Of a stretch of DNA of 64,000 nucleotides, positions 1 to 14,359 are shown in pieces. Numbering within the stretch: the stretch's first letter is position 1; each line of letters opens with the position of its first letter. The notes under the pieces were generated by a model that did not search any database, was not told the DNA's origin, and saw only the letters and a program-made list of their open reading frames with translations. The translations under genes were made by a program, and so were the position numbers. The stretch is from Ascaris suum. Its lineage: Eukaryota > Nematoda > Chromadorea > Rhabditida > Ascarididae. The stretch lies in NCBI GenBank assembly GCA_013433145.1, contig CM024177.1, positions 3,808,110-3,872,109 of the forward strand, written 5' to 3'.

Positions 1-717
1 TTCCACACGAGGAAGTCTGTAAATGCGTTTCTTTAAAGATCGGCCGTATGACGGCTTCACCGTTCCTTTTTTATATTTGCAATCATTTCGTTGATTGAAT
101 CCTTTTTCCTCATAGTTGTTTTTAGCAAAAACAAGCAACTGGATTTGATCAATTCGTTCCTTCTCGTAATTACCGCCTACCTTTTATTGGTTTGAAAATA
201 CTATGGAACCTTTATTTCCATCCTCAGGGCATGTGACAGTGTAGCTGACTGGAGTGGATGTGAGCTGATTTAAAGAGAATGAATTCGACAGGGAAGTGAG
301 AGAGCTACTATTTCCACACTAAGGGGTAAATCTGAACTGCAGCAGGAATTGAATTCGGCGAATTCATACCAGAAAGACATCTCCGAATAGAGACCTGCAT
401 TTGGGAACGGAATGGGATGACATGGGGAGGAAGGGACGGGGGAAAGAGAGGAAGTCTGAATTCGAACTTCTATGCATATCGCATACTTTTCTGTTTTATA
501 TTCTTTTCAGTGTTGTTCTCTCGGTTGCAGCTGCCATACTGCAGTTGGGAAGTGCCTTGGGCATCTCAAGTATCCATAGTGGTGCCCAATAATAACCTAT
601 GCTAAATAAGCAGAGGCAACATGCACTACACTGATCAGTAGCATACCTGAAGCGATAACATGCCGAAGGGGAGAGGAAGCAGGCGAAGGAAGCTAGGAAG
701 GTGAGGGGAGGGGAGAT

Positions 718-825
718 GGGGGGGGGGGGGGGGAAGCTGCAGCAGCATAACTTATCGAAGGCCAGATCGAGATCATTCCTTTGAAGTTCTGCCAATACAA
801 AACAATTCCCGCCCCCCCCCCCCCC
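718..825. repeat. G16 tract and C14 tract in inverted orientation
   Basis: A run of 16 G (718-733), preceded by GAGGGGAGGGGAGAT, lies 78 bases before a run of 14 C (812-825). The two runs are complementary and could pair in a hairpin. The G-rich side also fits a G-quadruplex pattern. Confidence 0.9.
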
Positions 826-3800
826 TCTACTTCCATTTCCTTCCCACTTATCATTTAAAAAACAGCTCTAATTATTCCTTATCCACTTTTCCTCAACAGC
901 GGCATAAAATGACCAGACTTATCTCATGACATAAAGTGGAGACGTCAACAACGAAAATAGCACGCAGGATCTTTTTTTTTTTAAGACGAGGAGGTTGAAA
1001 TTCTCAATTTTCGTTTTTCCAATTCAACGACTAAGAATTTTGAACTGATGATTCACGTGACTGAGTGACATTGGAAGAGAGAGTTGTTCATAACGTCCCA
1101 TTTCAGTAATACCATTACAACAATTTAAATGCTAATAGCTTCGTTCATTGAGCGCTGCTCAATATTTCTCCATTACTATAAGTTAGAAATTTTTTTATTG
1201 CTTCGAAATTAATCGGCCATTTCGAATCAATCAATGTTCATCATCGTGAATAATTCATTCTATAATTCACGTCATTCTTTCATTCTCATATATGAATATT
1301 AATGTCGTGACATTTTAAATAAACACGCATATGTATAAACCTTCTATGAAGCAATCATTTTTCCATAACATGATCGATATAAAGTGAAAAAAAAAAAAGA
1401 ATAAACCGTTGTAAAATTGAAGCAAAACTTTTTGGCCTTTACAAGTGTTGATTATTAAATATAAACTTCGCGGTGTATATTATGCTGAACACATTTTGTA
1501 ACTCTAAATTAAGTTACTTTGGAATTGAAACTAACGAACAAATAGACAAATGCACATAAGCGCAAATATACATATCCTCAAAGGCCGCAATGCAAACGTG
1601 CTTTGCAAGTGCGATTTTTCAAAGCGCATGAAACCGAATCTCTTATAATGGATTTTTGTGAGTTGTAAAGGTTGTTCGAAATAAAAATGCATTAATGCTC
1701 ATATTCCATTATTTAATTGTACATTATGGAATCGGTTGGTCATAGTGCAGGACTATTAAAACGTTCATTGCGCCAATCCCTTCCACACAGTTTCTTACCT
1801 ATTGTGCATTGATTTCAACGATTCAATCGGCTCAGTAAACCGGACTTCGAAGGCATACATCGAGGCAATATTTACGGTATGTCTTTTACCTACTTCTGCT
1901 AGCACCGTTCTAAAATAAATGGATACCGAAGAGTTTCAGATATCCTTGGGTTGATTTTTCTAGAGAAGTGCCGTCAAGATACATTAAAAACACCACTGAT
2001 CATTAAGCCTCTCTTTCTTTAAAATAGATTTCCCCCCAAAAAAAAATCCCTTCTGCATGAGAAAATTCAACGCTATTACCTGATTGCTGTTCCTCCTCCT
2101 TAAGGAGATATCGTGAATCGTATTTCAATCTTGACATCTGCAGTAAACAACTCTCATAGCAGATTAACGTTCGTGCATGCCAATGATAATACGTACGCAC
2201 CGTGATCACAAAACATAAATTTTTTGCCAAAATTTGAAACATTGGAATTTTAAAATACATTAGAATAAATTGACCAAAAACGCATTTCGTTATTTGTCAA
2301 TTATGCGAATCTCCCAAAGAAAATGAGAAAGTTTGTTACAAAAAAAAACATTTCTAATAGGTAAATCAAACGACATCAACAATCAAGTAAATATGTCAAG
2401 GAATTAGTATGCGCAAACTTAAATAGTCACAAAATGAGCATCACATGGTATATTATGAGCTTTTGGAAGGAAAATTGCGTCCAGAATAAGCAACTTAGGC
2501 AAAAAAGCGAGCTGCAATCAAAATGTGAGAGCAATTTGCGAAGATTTTGCAAATTGTTTTTTTTTCTCAAGGAATGCAAGATGCGAAATGAAATTTTAGC
2601 AAAAGCAGGCGATCGTTGTTAAACTATAACACTTATTGCGAAAGATTTTCATGGATTCTTGAATTTGGAGGAAGGATTTAAGTAGCAGCGTTTTGCATAA
2701 GCGCTATTTTTTGTCACCGACGTTCTTTTATAAGAATGATAGGCTCATAATCAATGGCTAAGCTGCTCTAATAAGAATAAATCATCAAATGAATAAATTA
2801 TACGAGTAGGAAAAGGATTCTCGCATCTGATAGCTAAAAATGTTGCAATCATTGCATGTCGTTGATCACTTACTTTCCTTTTATCAGATCTTACTCTCTC
2901 CTCTGTATCGATAACTGCTATTAATTCTTATTTTCAACTTCAAATATGATACTCACGAAGAGCACTTAAACATTTGAGGCACAGATGTGGAAGGACTTCA
3001 ATTCCATAAATTATGACTGATAAATTAATAACAAACACATTGCTGCAGCACAAACTAAACTGCAAGTGAATTCTCTAAACTGTGCGAACTGTTGAGAAAT
3101 CTATATCGAAATGCAATGCTCGCCGGAAAGGAGGATCTCATCATTAAATGATCGTTCATTTAAGAGTGGTCGATTGTTCAAGGGAAAGTGGCTCGTTATT
3201 ATGAAAGTAATTCGGCAATAAAGCGGATTGCTTCAACGGGATGATGAAGCTTGCTGGAAGGAGCACTTCTGTTTGCCCGCTGGATTATTGATCGCCATGC
3301 TTGCAGGACTTCATCCATCACGCGAAAAGAGCACTTTCGAGGAAATTTTTCGAAGTAAGCAGCCGATCGTCTTTCGCAAGCCAAAAATGAAATCGGCCAT
3401 CAGCATCGATCCCCGACCACTTCACCTTTTGACGACATCTTTCCTAACTCGTGATATTTCCTATGCTTCTTTCCTTCTCATTATAAAATGTTGAAAACAA
3501 TACTCGTTTTGTTGCGAAACAGTTTTCATTTTTGCAAACAGAGACGAGACTTTTGCAATTTCTATGATCAACGGGGAGTAGACAGAAGCCTCGTTAGAAG
3601 GGATCTGTGCGAACAACTTCAGACGGCGGGAACCTCAAGACGTTTGGGAACAGGCGAGGGCACTGACTCGATAACCAAACAGCGGAAAGGGTACCTATAT
3701 AAAAGAATGATTGCAAACGTCCCTTTACTGGAATATCTCATTTTGCAATCTTGCACCAATGAAAAGAATGTTTTTTAGGCAATCGAATAAAAAACTAAAA

Positions 3801-6004
3801 TAATTTTTGAGGCAATTTTGGCAAATTTTGCAAATCACTTTTGCAATCCACGACAACGGGTGTATTTCATATTTAACCTAGTTTGCATATGCCTTATTCA
3901 TACAGCAGAATGTTAGCCAAATTGCAAAATTTTTGTAAAGTGCAACGCAAATTGCAGTAATGGAAGCTGAAAGTTGCTTAATTCGCTGCATGAAGCTTGT
4001 AATGGAAGCAAAGGAAGCCTCCAGATAAGTTGGCAAAACAGTGCAACGCCAATAAGCTAACAATAATAATCCTTTTCATGGCAACGTTATGATAGAGAGG
4101 AACTGGAAGATACACCAAGAACATATTGTCTGCGTTTAGTTTCTATAAGAGAACTTTAAATGAGTGATATAAAAATATTACATTAATGAAAATAAAACAA
4201 TGTCAACAACATTCTCAACGCTTTCTTAAATATGCCTAATAAATTGAAAATATGAGCAAGTTTATAAGAGCATAATATAAACAGTTTAGGAAAAATCATT
4301 GCATTACAGCGCCACTCAGAATGCGAATGGGAGCGATCGCCTTCGGGAAATTGATACGAAAAAAAATTGTCAACTATCATAGTGAATAGTGACGAAGCAT
4401 TGAAGATGTCAAATATGTGATAACTATACATCACATACTCTTCATCGAGGCAAACACTTTGAAAATCCAATTTGAATTTGGTATTGAATATAAGGTAAGC
4501 TCACAAACAGAAAACTTGGAAAATGTGGATGAACTGAATGAATGCCTACTATTACAACTGCATTATAGTGAGGAGGTTCGTAAAGCACTAGATTAAATGA
4601 TTTGAGGTTTGATTAGCTTAGAAAGAAAAAATCTAATTAAAGGACACTGAAAAACATGAAATTGCCCAGTGCCTAGACAGTGTCTGAATCAAGCGCGAAA
4701 GAAACGTTTCATTAGGCGTTTGTGTTGAAAAAAGTCAGTATTTCGCAAATCCCACTTCTTAGCGGAGCTCATTTGCCGTCGATTCGTCAGTTGAACGATT
4801 CCGACGGGCAACAAGACAAATGTGGGTTGACTCTCATGGATGACTCTATTCGAGAAATATGCCAAACAAAAAAGAGACCCATCCCTACAACCGCTCTAGG
4901 GATGTTATGTATTGTTTTCTAGCGAGACATGGAATAGCAACTGATCTTCTTAAGAAAGAGATAACTTATGCTCAAAAATTTTTCATACTGAAAGCAGTGA
5001 CTTTTCCCTTCCCTTAAATATAGCTGACGGCGCTGAAAAAAGAGCAAAGAAGAAGAAAGCAAAATGTCGGGTAACGAATGATAGCACTGTTCGAAACCGC
5101 AACCGCCAGCTTTCTACAATCGTCACCATAGATCACTGGACCATTCGGGAAATGCGCAACCAGTGGTTATCAAACAGTGGTTACCATCCCATCTGAACTC
5201 ATAGACAGATTAGATTTGACGAGTGATGTGAGCCAAGAAACGGGAAGGTTCAATCGAGACATGAATGTGTTTAAACCGCTCTTGGTTTCATTGCCCTAGG
5301 TGATTTTTTAACGAGACTGCACTTCTCCTTGGATATTTATTTCATGTCCCTTCAACTGAATTATAAATATCCTTCGTGGAAGACCATCTGTTCTCCTTCC
5401 GCTCACATATCTCCGATCGAGGGCTACAATACCACCTGCAATAAAATACACACCTTAAATACCCAGATTCGTTGTAAATTCCGGAATCAACACGAACATC
5501 GCAGAATGACATTCTTACTGCTCAAACCATTCTATATCGCGCAGAGACCCATACCCGGGTGGTATGGACCATTTGTGAACAAAAATTGGCATAATAAAAA
5601 GTTCCCACACATATAAGCTGAAAAATATCAGATGATTACAGTGGAATGTTCTCCTTTCGCTCTTAGTTGAGTAATACTGCCCTTCCAAGTTTTGCGGTTA
5701 TGAACACCTCGAATGCACTTTTATTTAATGTTACATGTTGCTGTAGCAGTTGACACATTTATTGTGCATGAATGTGAAGAAAATCTGATCGCCTAAAGCC
5801 GAAGAATGAATTCGGGCAATTCTGTCGTTCGGCGCCCTAAAGGACAAGACTCCTGCGCGCACTAGAGAACGACAGCGGCATCCTGACGCTCATTTACGTA
5901 AGAGAAACGGCAACCGCAGAACATAAGCGGAATCGGCAAATCGTTTCTCTACCATTCATTCCTATTAACGTGGTTTCCCTGACATGCTCTGTCAAATAAT
6001 AATA
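826..6004. other. No supportable gene
   Basis: AT-rich DNA with only short open frames. The best are plus 3228-3494 and 3488-3778 (the latter after a TTTTGCAAACAG acceptor-like site) and plus 5329-5616. None shows a domain or a consistent splice partner. Several dispersed TTTGCAA/TTGCAAA words occur around 2.5-4 kb without clear periodicity. Confidence 0.5.
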
Positions 6005-6412
6005 AGCGCTCACAAGCACTTACAGACAGAGCCACAGACATATACATGCACGCACACGTACGCCCAAAAAAATAAGCTCAAGGTGACATGCAGATAAACG
6101 GAAACATCTGGCGCACAGGCGCAAACAGACACACATAGACATGAACTGTTACGTGAACACGCCCGGGAATACAAAGGCACACATTGACATGCTCGATATG
6201 GGGATATGCACACGTGCGCAGACTGGGGAGCATGCACAAGCAGGCACAGAGACAAGGGCACAGACATAGGCATATGCACAGACATGCCAACGGACCACAT
6301 CCAGAGACATACACAGGCACGCGTAAATCCGACACGCGCGTCCACATAGACATGCGCGGATAAACGGACATGTGCAGAGACAAAACACACCGACAGGCGC
6401 GAACCTACACGT
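6005..6412. repeat. Degenerate hexanucleotide (CACAGA/CATAGG-like) microsatellite
   Basis: About 400 bases of drifting 6-base units such as GCACAG, ACATAG, GCATAT, ACATGC, alternating purine and pyrimidine in many places. Because the period is a multiple of three, three minus-strand frames stay open here (up to 126 codons, Cys/Val/His-rich); these are repeat artefacts, not genes. Confidence 0.85.
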
Positions 6413-9400
6413 ATGGTGGGCTCTGATGAGGTGCTAAATGGTGGGCTTCCACGAAGTGCTCATTCTTATCTACAAACGCATTACCTGGCAGAACTCATTG
6501 CACGACCTCGATGAGCTAGCACACAGTATTCAATATTCTCATTGCTCTAGCACAAAATTGGATAATGTGGTGTCAACTGTACAATCAAAGGACATTGGGG
6601 TAAATAGGTTCGGTGCCATCAGAGAATTCTGTGGATTGCAACGTGAAAGTTGTATGACCTGACAATTTAGGGATGCTTTTGATTTCTGTTTAATGATATT
6701 GCACTTTCCAGGAATAACTCTGCAAAGAGCGCTCTATTTCGCAGACATCTGAGCTTATGATATACTTTGATCTCTATGTGGCCTACAACATCGTTCGTGA
6801 AAACAACACCCCCTGATGAATTCTTTGAATCAGAGACCAGAAACTGTTGCATTCGCTCAGCAAACTGGTTCAAGCTTACTGATAACAGATGTAGGCTGAA
6901 CATATATACATTTTTCCTCAAAGAGGGTAATGAATGCGTGAAAAACCGTAACCTTTGAAATTAGGACGACGAAATCACTAAAGATTTTCAAAAAAAAATC
7001 ACTTCACTTCCATCAGAACTATCGGATTTCGTCTCTAAACATCGCGCTCCTCGCCTCCACTCTTCATCTTTATTCCCTCCTTATGTCTTCACCTAGCTTG
7101 CTATTCTTGTAAATATGCACTGCCTCATAGAGATGCTATTTTCTATGTTAGATATGCTGTTCAATTGACATTTATTCATAGATTTTATCGCCTTTTTTTC
7201 TTTCCCTTAATCTTTTTCATCGTTTTATTCACTGGGTGGTATAATCGCCTCTGTGACTTACACTACTTCCGCTTGCAAGAAAACATCATCGTCGAAGCAG
7301 TTTTTAAAACTGAACTCAGCAGGACAATCTGTGGTCTTTGTGATTGCTGTGATCGCACTTCGCATGATTTGACGATATTAACGAATCTCACTTCACATGG
7401 CAAGCAAGTCTTTGAAATGTTGCAATGTGAGCAGTTAATATTTTTTTAAAAACTTTCTTGCGAAAACATCCACCTCTCCTGCAATAACATCGTTTGCAAT
7501 CATCAGTTGTTTTCTCCTTCCTCCTGTTATAATTTAACAGGTACAAATAATACAACAAAAGAAACCCGTTTGACTAAAATATGATACTGAATTGGCTCAG
7601 CTCAAGGGCAAAAGCTTTCGTGGTATTCCACAGTCCTAAAACAGCTTGGCGAAAATTCCATAAGGCGAAGCCTGTCAGCACTTCTGGGATTCGTGCATTA
7701 TGAAGGATGGAAGTTAAACAAAGACAAACAGAAGGAAGTTAGTTGCATACCTAATCAGTGACGTATTTACTAGAAAAGCCACTATAATATATATAGTCCA
7801 TTTATAATTGACTTATATTATAGCACAAAGTTTCAGCGTCATTTCGCTTATAATTTTTTAAAAACTGTTCAGCTTCCATGCTAAATCAATAATAAAACAC
7901 GCTTACGCGCGCATAAGAAGAAATACACATGAGTGGTATATTTGAAAGCATCAACGCTAAAGACTTGTTAAGGAGAAAGAGTAACTGATGACATATGATA
8001 GCTATATCAAATAAAATGCGAATTACACAACTAAGGCATATAGCGCCTAATAAACAGATAAGATATACGCACCAAAACGAGCAACATTCATGTGAGCGGA
8101 ATGGAAGGAGGCAATGTGCTATCATATCAGTAACATAAGTGATAAGTTGCAATGAGAACAACATCCACATGCTGTTGCCTATAGATGCGTGCTTATCGCC
8201 GATTGCTGTTTGGACCTTCGACGATCGTTTTCACAATATTCTGCATTCATTTGACGATGAAAAATTTCAGCACAAACTCTCATAATTGAACACGTGTAAA
8301 TGCTAGCAAAACAATGCAAATATCCTGCATGAAAGATTTCAACACTGAGCTGTAATCAATGGGACGATGTCGAATAAAGAAGACATATAATGAAATTTTA
8401 GCAAATCATTCCCGTGGATAAATCTCACCCTTTAAACACATGTCGGTTACCTAATACATCAGAATCCAAATAATCCTCTTCCAAGCAAAGAAACCGAAAA
8501 ACATATCAGAGAAATTGCCACGATATACGCTTCTGAATTTCTTTGACGCATGAACTTCCAGCACTAATCACATATGATAACAGTTGCTTTGCCTGATCCT
8601 GGTTTACCTATGGTTGTTTAACAACTTATTTCTCTCGGCCCTATCAAATAAAATGTGCGATCCGGTCGATGCGAGCTATCCTACAAACATTCCTTTAAGT
8701 CCAAACAATTATTTTCAGCGCAAGGGACTCAGTTTATGACGGCCTACAATAACAAAAATACGGTTTTATTTACTGAAGTCAGCAATTTTGGCACCACTCT
8801 TCGCAGCTTGAGGCTACAGGGTGAAAGAGGAGTATACGCACACATGCATGCAGGCAAACATGAGTGGCACTCAGTAGAATACCGTCACGTCTGTGCCTAT
8901 GTTTCTGTCTCTGTATGCTGGTTCGTTCAGCATATTTAAGTCAACAGCTACAGCATGAGTCATGAAATTTGATGAGTATAATATAAGCATTGAATGATCA
9001 AACGCTCGAGCGTTGGTGCTTACCTGAAATGTATGAAGGAATTTACATTCATTTCGTATCAATGGAAAATTCATTTACTACGACAACGTTGCATAAAAAT
9101 GAGCTTTTTCGTTCAGTTTATTCTGCAGGGCTGGTGATTGTGCACGGTCATAAGCTATGTTTTCTTTAAAACTGTCAGATTTCCAGCATTTCACCAACGC
9201 TCGAGGCTGTAAAACAGTAGCATTACATATAAAAGTCATAAGCCGTTCTAGATAAATGAAGAGGAAGAGGGAACGAAAGTGGAGAAGAGGAGAAATAAAA
9301 GCTCGAAATAGTTGATCAGATGACCTGAAGACGAGTGAAGGAGTGCAGAAAAATGGCGTACGGCTACTAAAGACAAAAGCTAGTCTTCGCACACGACCAA

Positions 9401-12400
9401 GAAAGTGATAAGAGTGAGTCGCACTTAATCATAGCTCTAGGTATACCACTAACCCCCAAAGAATCCACAGTTCTCGCCTCATGTTATATTGTGCGTTTCT
9501 GCAGATCAATATTGTCACTTCCGTACTTTGTTTCCGAATTAGATCGTTGAAAGTTAGCATGACATGCATTTCTGAGCTTCGTATTCCTCTGTACATTTAA
9601 AGGTTATTCGGTAATTACATTTATTTTTGTTTCACGTTTCTGAAGTTATATTTGCAGATCAATCACTATGCAACGAGGCACGTTTGTTGCCACACATTTA
9701 CGAGAAGACCAACATCCCCTTTAGCGATGCCAGAGGATTCGTTTATAGGTAATTCGCTGCTCTTTATCAATCTAGAAAAAGTCATAGTTAGACTATCGAA
9801 TCGATAACGAAGATTTATTCTTGTAAGCTTCAGTAGGAACGCAAGGATCAAAGAAATTAAACATCCTTTAATATGCGTTTTCTTCGGCCATCTTGTTTTC
9901 CTGCTCTATGACACCCCTTTTGCCTTCTTCCGCTTGTGAAAACCTAATGGTTGCAGATCTCATCTAAAGGAATACACTGTGCTTCGAAAGTGACGGATGC
10001 GATGGTCGGAATTTATGAGAATATTTGCGATTGGGGTTTCTGGCGAAGCCAGTAGCACTTTGCATTAGAGATCTCACAGCTCAAAAACTACAGCAATCGT
10101 TTTCTTTGGATACGTCAAAGATAATAACTGCTGACGACAGATTTGAAGGACGGTATAATGTGAAGCACTTAGGCGCTGGGCATATTCTGACTACCTGCAA
10201 TGAAGAAACAGCAGATAAGAATTATGCTCACAGCCTCGACATGCACTTAGACGGTGACTTTACTTTCTGAACCGAATTTGACAATGTGGCTTCTTTATGC
10301 TCTGAAGTTTCTTTACAACATAAAGCGCAAAGGAAGGGATCGGAGAGTTCATGCCCTGCGAGCTTTGCTCTCATGATTCTAGCTTTCGCTTTTTTCAGAT
10401 TCTGAAAAAAATTTTGTTCCACTCAGAAAGAGCCAACACGCAAAGGAAAAACATTTGGAAAAACTAACTATACTGGAATGCCCAAACCGCTAACAAACAG
10501 AAATTTGAAACGCAGTCATTACAATGGCGACTGTGGCAGATTAAAAAATTTCAGCATCATCAGCCGAGAACAAATGGAATGAAAAAGAAATTTCTCTCAT
10601 AAGTCTTATCACATAGAGTTCCCAAACGCGTGTACTAGATTTCAGCATGAAGACGTTTCTCATCGATTACATAAACGAAAATGGCGTTCTATATGAAAGA
10701 TGCAATGCACCTTTGAGCTCACTAAAAACCTCCTAAATTTAGCTTTTCTTGCTGTATGAAATGCAGAATAAAGCTAGATGTTAGCGAGTTCATTCACAGT
10801 ACTTACCATTAGGATCTTTCGCATAGGGCATCGTTGAAGATTCCTCGCTTCAAACGCTGGCGTAAAATCAGCAGTCTATAGCGCTGTAAGTAAGCGAACT
10901 GACGATACGGTAGTTGTGATCACGCGACACAGCTTGACTTGACTAGACGTCAAGCAAGGTAATACCATTCAACTGATCCTCGTGAGAGTTGTGTAGTTGG
11001 CGGCCTGTCTGTTGCTATTCGTTAACGTGAAGCCAACTGTTCCTATAGAGCATTCTAATACTCCTCGTTTGTCAGCCTGTTTTGCGTCGATCGTTCTCGC
11101 TTTTTTACATTGCGTTGTTAATTAACATTTCAGGCATCCCTGAAACACTGAAAAAAAAAGATTACGTTCTGTGTTTTGCACTTACCTCTCTTCGAACACA
11201 AATATGCACATCGAATAACAGCGTCCACACATCCCATTAATCATTCATATACGCTATGGATGCATCTAAAACATATGCTAGATATCAACAACAGGAACGC
11301 GAACTTCAAGGAATAATCCACAAGTATAAAGTATGATAATAAACTAGTATGATCTTCACGCCTCCTGAATCTAACGACAAAAAACAATGTGTTTGCGTGA
11401 TAATGTCTTTATAGTTTAATCAGTCCGACCACTTACATAGATCTTTCAGAAACAAACTGTTTTTTTTTACAACTTGAGCACGTATAAAATGAGAAACGGA
11501 CGGAGATGAAATGCACCAATTCTCGTCTCACGTTCATAACTTAATTAGTGCGAACAGGTCAACATGAAGGACATCGTCGAAAGCTGTCCTATATTACGTT
11601 AAACCCCATAAAATTTCTATCTCTAATTTCAGCGGCTTCCAAGCAGAAATTACCCGACACAGACAGGTAGACGCAGGCGCACAATCATATTAAACTTTAA
11701 TGCAACTTCGCAAAAGTGAGTAACTTTGGAAACGTGTGTCGCAGTGGCATAATTTTTGCTTTTGCATTTGCGTTGATTATACGACCCAAAACAGTAGATG
11801 ATCAATAAATAACAACGAATAAAAAACTTTTGTTTCATCATTTCCTCTGTTGACACAAATCTTTCATAAAGTACGTTCTTTCATCCGATCCGACTGCATT
11901 TGAAAAATAAACTGGACCGGCTCGTGACGACGATCGATTACAAAATGTACACAAATTTTTATACACATTTAACTGTCCACAACACCGTCAGAGATGATGG
12001 AGGAGCTTCAAGTTTAGTTAAAAAAGATTGCAGTGGTTTAGGTAAATCTGTCAAATTATTTGAGTTCAGCTTTACTGCTTTGAAAAAAAAAACTATGGAT
12101 TTGATAGACAAAATAGATGCACACATAAACATATGTGTGTATCTGCTCTGTCTATGTGGCAATGGCAGAAATGTGGCATCGTCAAAATGAGTATTGGAGA
12201 TACCAACTCGAAAAGGCATGAAAAAGTGGAGATACATAGCAGATGACTGGTAACATACCATCCGCTTTGTGTTTCAGCTCGCCAAATCAGCTGATTGCCG
12301 AAATCTTTGAAAACAACAGCGAGTAAGGATGTTTGCTAGGGAATGAATAGTTCTGCAAAATCTCGCTTAAAAATTCATACTCCTAGACATCATATAAAGC

Positions 12401-14055
12401 GATGAGACGACTTCGACTTTTAAAATCCGTGCCGTCTTCGAATGCCAACAGGTAATATGAAGCGTAAGGAATTGTGGCAAAATTAAGGATGCAAGATTGT
12501 TATAGACTGCAGATTGAACTATTAGATTTCGACGACCTAGCTTTCGGGATTTTGGATGGGCAACTATCGAACGTACCTGTCAGCAGGTCTATAAGCTTTC
12601 AAGAAAGCTGAAGATTGCTTTTAACAAAAAGTCCGAGTTTTTTCAATGAAGCGAGACTTAACAAAGAGAGGCCCGGAAATTCAAAACTAATCACAAACTA
12701 GCGAAAATTCAATAAGGCAATGAAAATTTTGACTGCAAAATAGTGAGAAAAGATTGTAATCAAAACCGACCTTGTTGATTTTCAAGTGAACTCTTTGGGA
12801 ATTTAACGCGCTAAATGGGGGCATTAAACACATCATCTTTTGAACAATCAGCGCCATTTTTTAAACTAAGACGTATATTGTAAAATTTAGCAGAAATTGC
12901 TGATGGACTTAATTCAATGTCGGGAGTAGAGTTCACTGATTAACCCCGTCTCGAAGTTGGTACGAACATATGAAAATCATTCAAGTATGTAAAAACTTTC
13001 CGCAAATTCCGACAGGGTCAAAGTTCAAAGACGTGAGGCAAAACGGCAATAAGAAAATTGTAAATGCTTGCAGCCGCTTCAATTCTAAGTACCAATTGAG
13101 AATAACCAACGTTCTGACTTCCCAGGAAAATTTATTTCTAGCTGTATACCGGAAAGAAAGGAGCCCAGAATCTTCTGATGAGCATGATTAGTGAATCAAA
13201 ATGAAAAAAAATATTTGTCGTAAAATATTTAAGAAGCGGCATTTTAGGTTGCTAAGAAGCCACGCTGCTGCATTGCCTCGATGATTGCTGAGTTGAGAGT
13301 AAAAGGGCATAAGGCACAAAAAAAAGAGGACAATATTCATCGACTGTTTCAAAAAGCAAGCAAAATTTCTTTGCAATGTTTCAGCATCTATGTCGCAATG
13401 ATTGAAGCATTAGTCCACTGAAAGGTTTACACGAGATCCGATTAAATTCACATCAATTTAAATGGTTTCTATATTAAAGTAGAAAAAAGGTGATCGCAAC
13501 ATTCCTTCTAACTGGCTGAGTCCTCCAACGAAGTAATAGGAGCTGTTCAGTAATTCTGATTAATGTCTTCTTGAGAGCTGAATAAGCTAAGAATGTATGA
13601 TAAGCTTAAATATGATTAGCGACATGCGAATGGGATGAATTATTCGTTGTGGCTGCACGAAAAGAAATGACGACTTCGTAGGTATGGCACATAAAGTTGC
13701 AAATCGCAATAAAACAGTGGTTCGAAAGCAGTCTCTGCAGTCGGAGTTAGTGATGCGAAGCGACTAATCGAAAAATTCTGCTGCAAGCGACGCTGGCTTA
13801 AAACTGACCTAATTTTGAAATGTTGTTCGGTTAATGAGCGAAACGATCCCGATAAAAAATGAGTTTTACCTGCAACTATGGTAAACCGGACGACCGATGC
13901 CACTTGTCGATAAGAACTGACCATAATTTCATGTTACAACCGTTATTTTGTTAAAAGGGTATTTTTCACAAGGATAGCATGGGACCTCGGTCCAATAACA
14001 GGGTCGCAATTCCTGTGCGTTTATTCCAAAACAACAGTAAATCAAGGTGGCCAAC
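6413..14055. other. No supportable gene
   Basis: Short frames only (for example plus 7165-7449, minus 7886-8170, plus 10025-10270, plus 12970-13191). No recognised motif, RNA gene or mobile element. Many TTTCAG words occur but without matching donors that keep an open frame. Confidence 0.5.
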
Positions 14056-14075
14056 GGGGGCGGGGGGGGGGGGGG
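14056..14075. repeat. Poly-G tract (G5-C-G14)
   Basis: Homopolymer run of G interrupted once by C. Likely length-variable and error-prone in sequencing. Confidence 0.95.
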
Positions 14076-14311
14076 ACAACGTCGAAGACGATAAAATAAA
14101 GTAGACAACACAGTGGCCATAGTGGAATGAAGAAACATTGGTCGAGCTGTAGCGGAATGGGGAATACGGATCCTCACGGGAAAAACAGAGTAAACGGAAA
14201 CCTCGGGAATAAAAATCAGAAGGAGAAGGCGTAGGTTCTTTAGTTCAGCAATTTGTTAATGACGAAACTGTTTAGTGCAGCAATTTGTCACTGATGAAAA
14301 ACACGACGTGG

Positions 14312-14359
14312 GTTTTACTGCTGTGTTAGCAGGTGAATCCGCTAACACAGCAGTAAAAC
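14312..14359. repeat. Perfect inverted repeat, 19-bp arms, 10-base loop
   Basis: GTTTTACTGCTGTGTTAGC at 14312-14330 is exactly the reverse complement of 14341-14359, separated by AGGTGAATCC. It forms a stem with no mismatch. Upstream, two diverged direct copies of a CAGCAATTTGT..TGA-GAAA segment lie at about 14247-14272 and 14278-14302. Confidence 0.95.

Noticed and set aside
6010..6390. Three minus-strand frames of 79-126 codons
   Set aside because: They arise from the hexanucleotide repeat, with biased Cys/Val/His composition and no start context.
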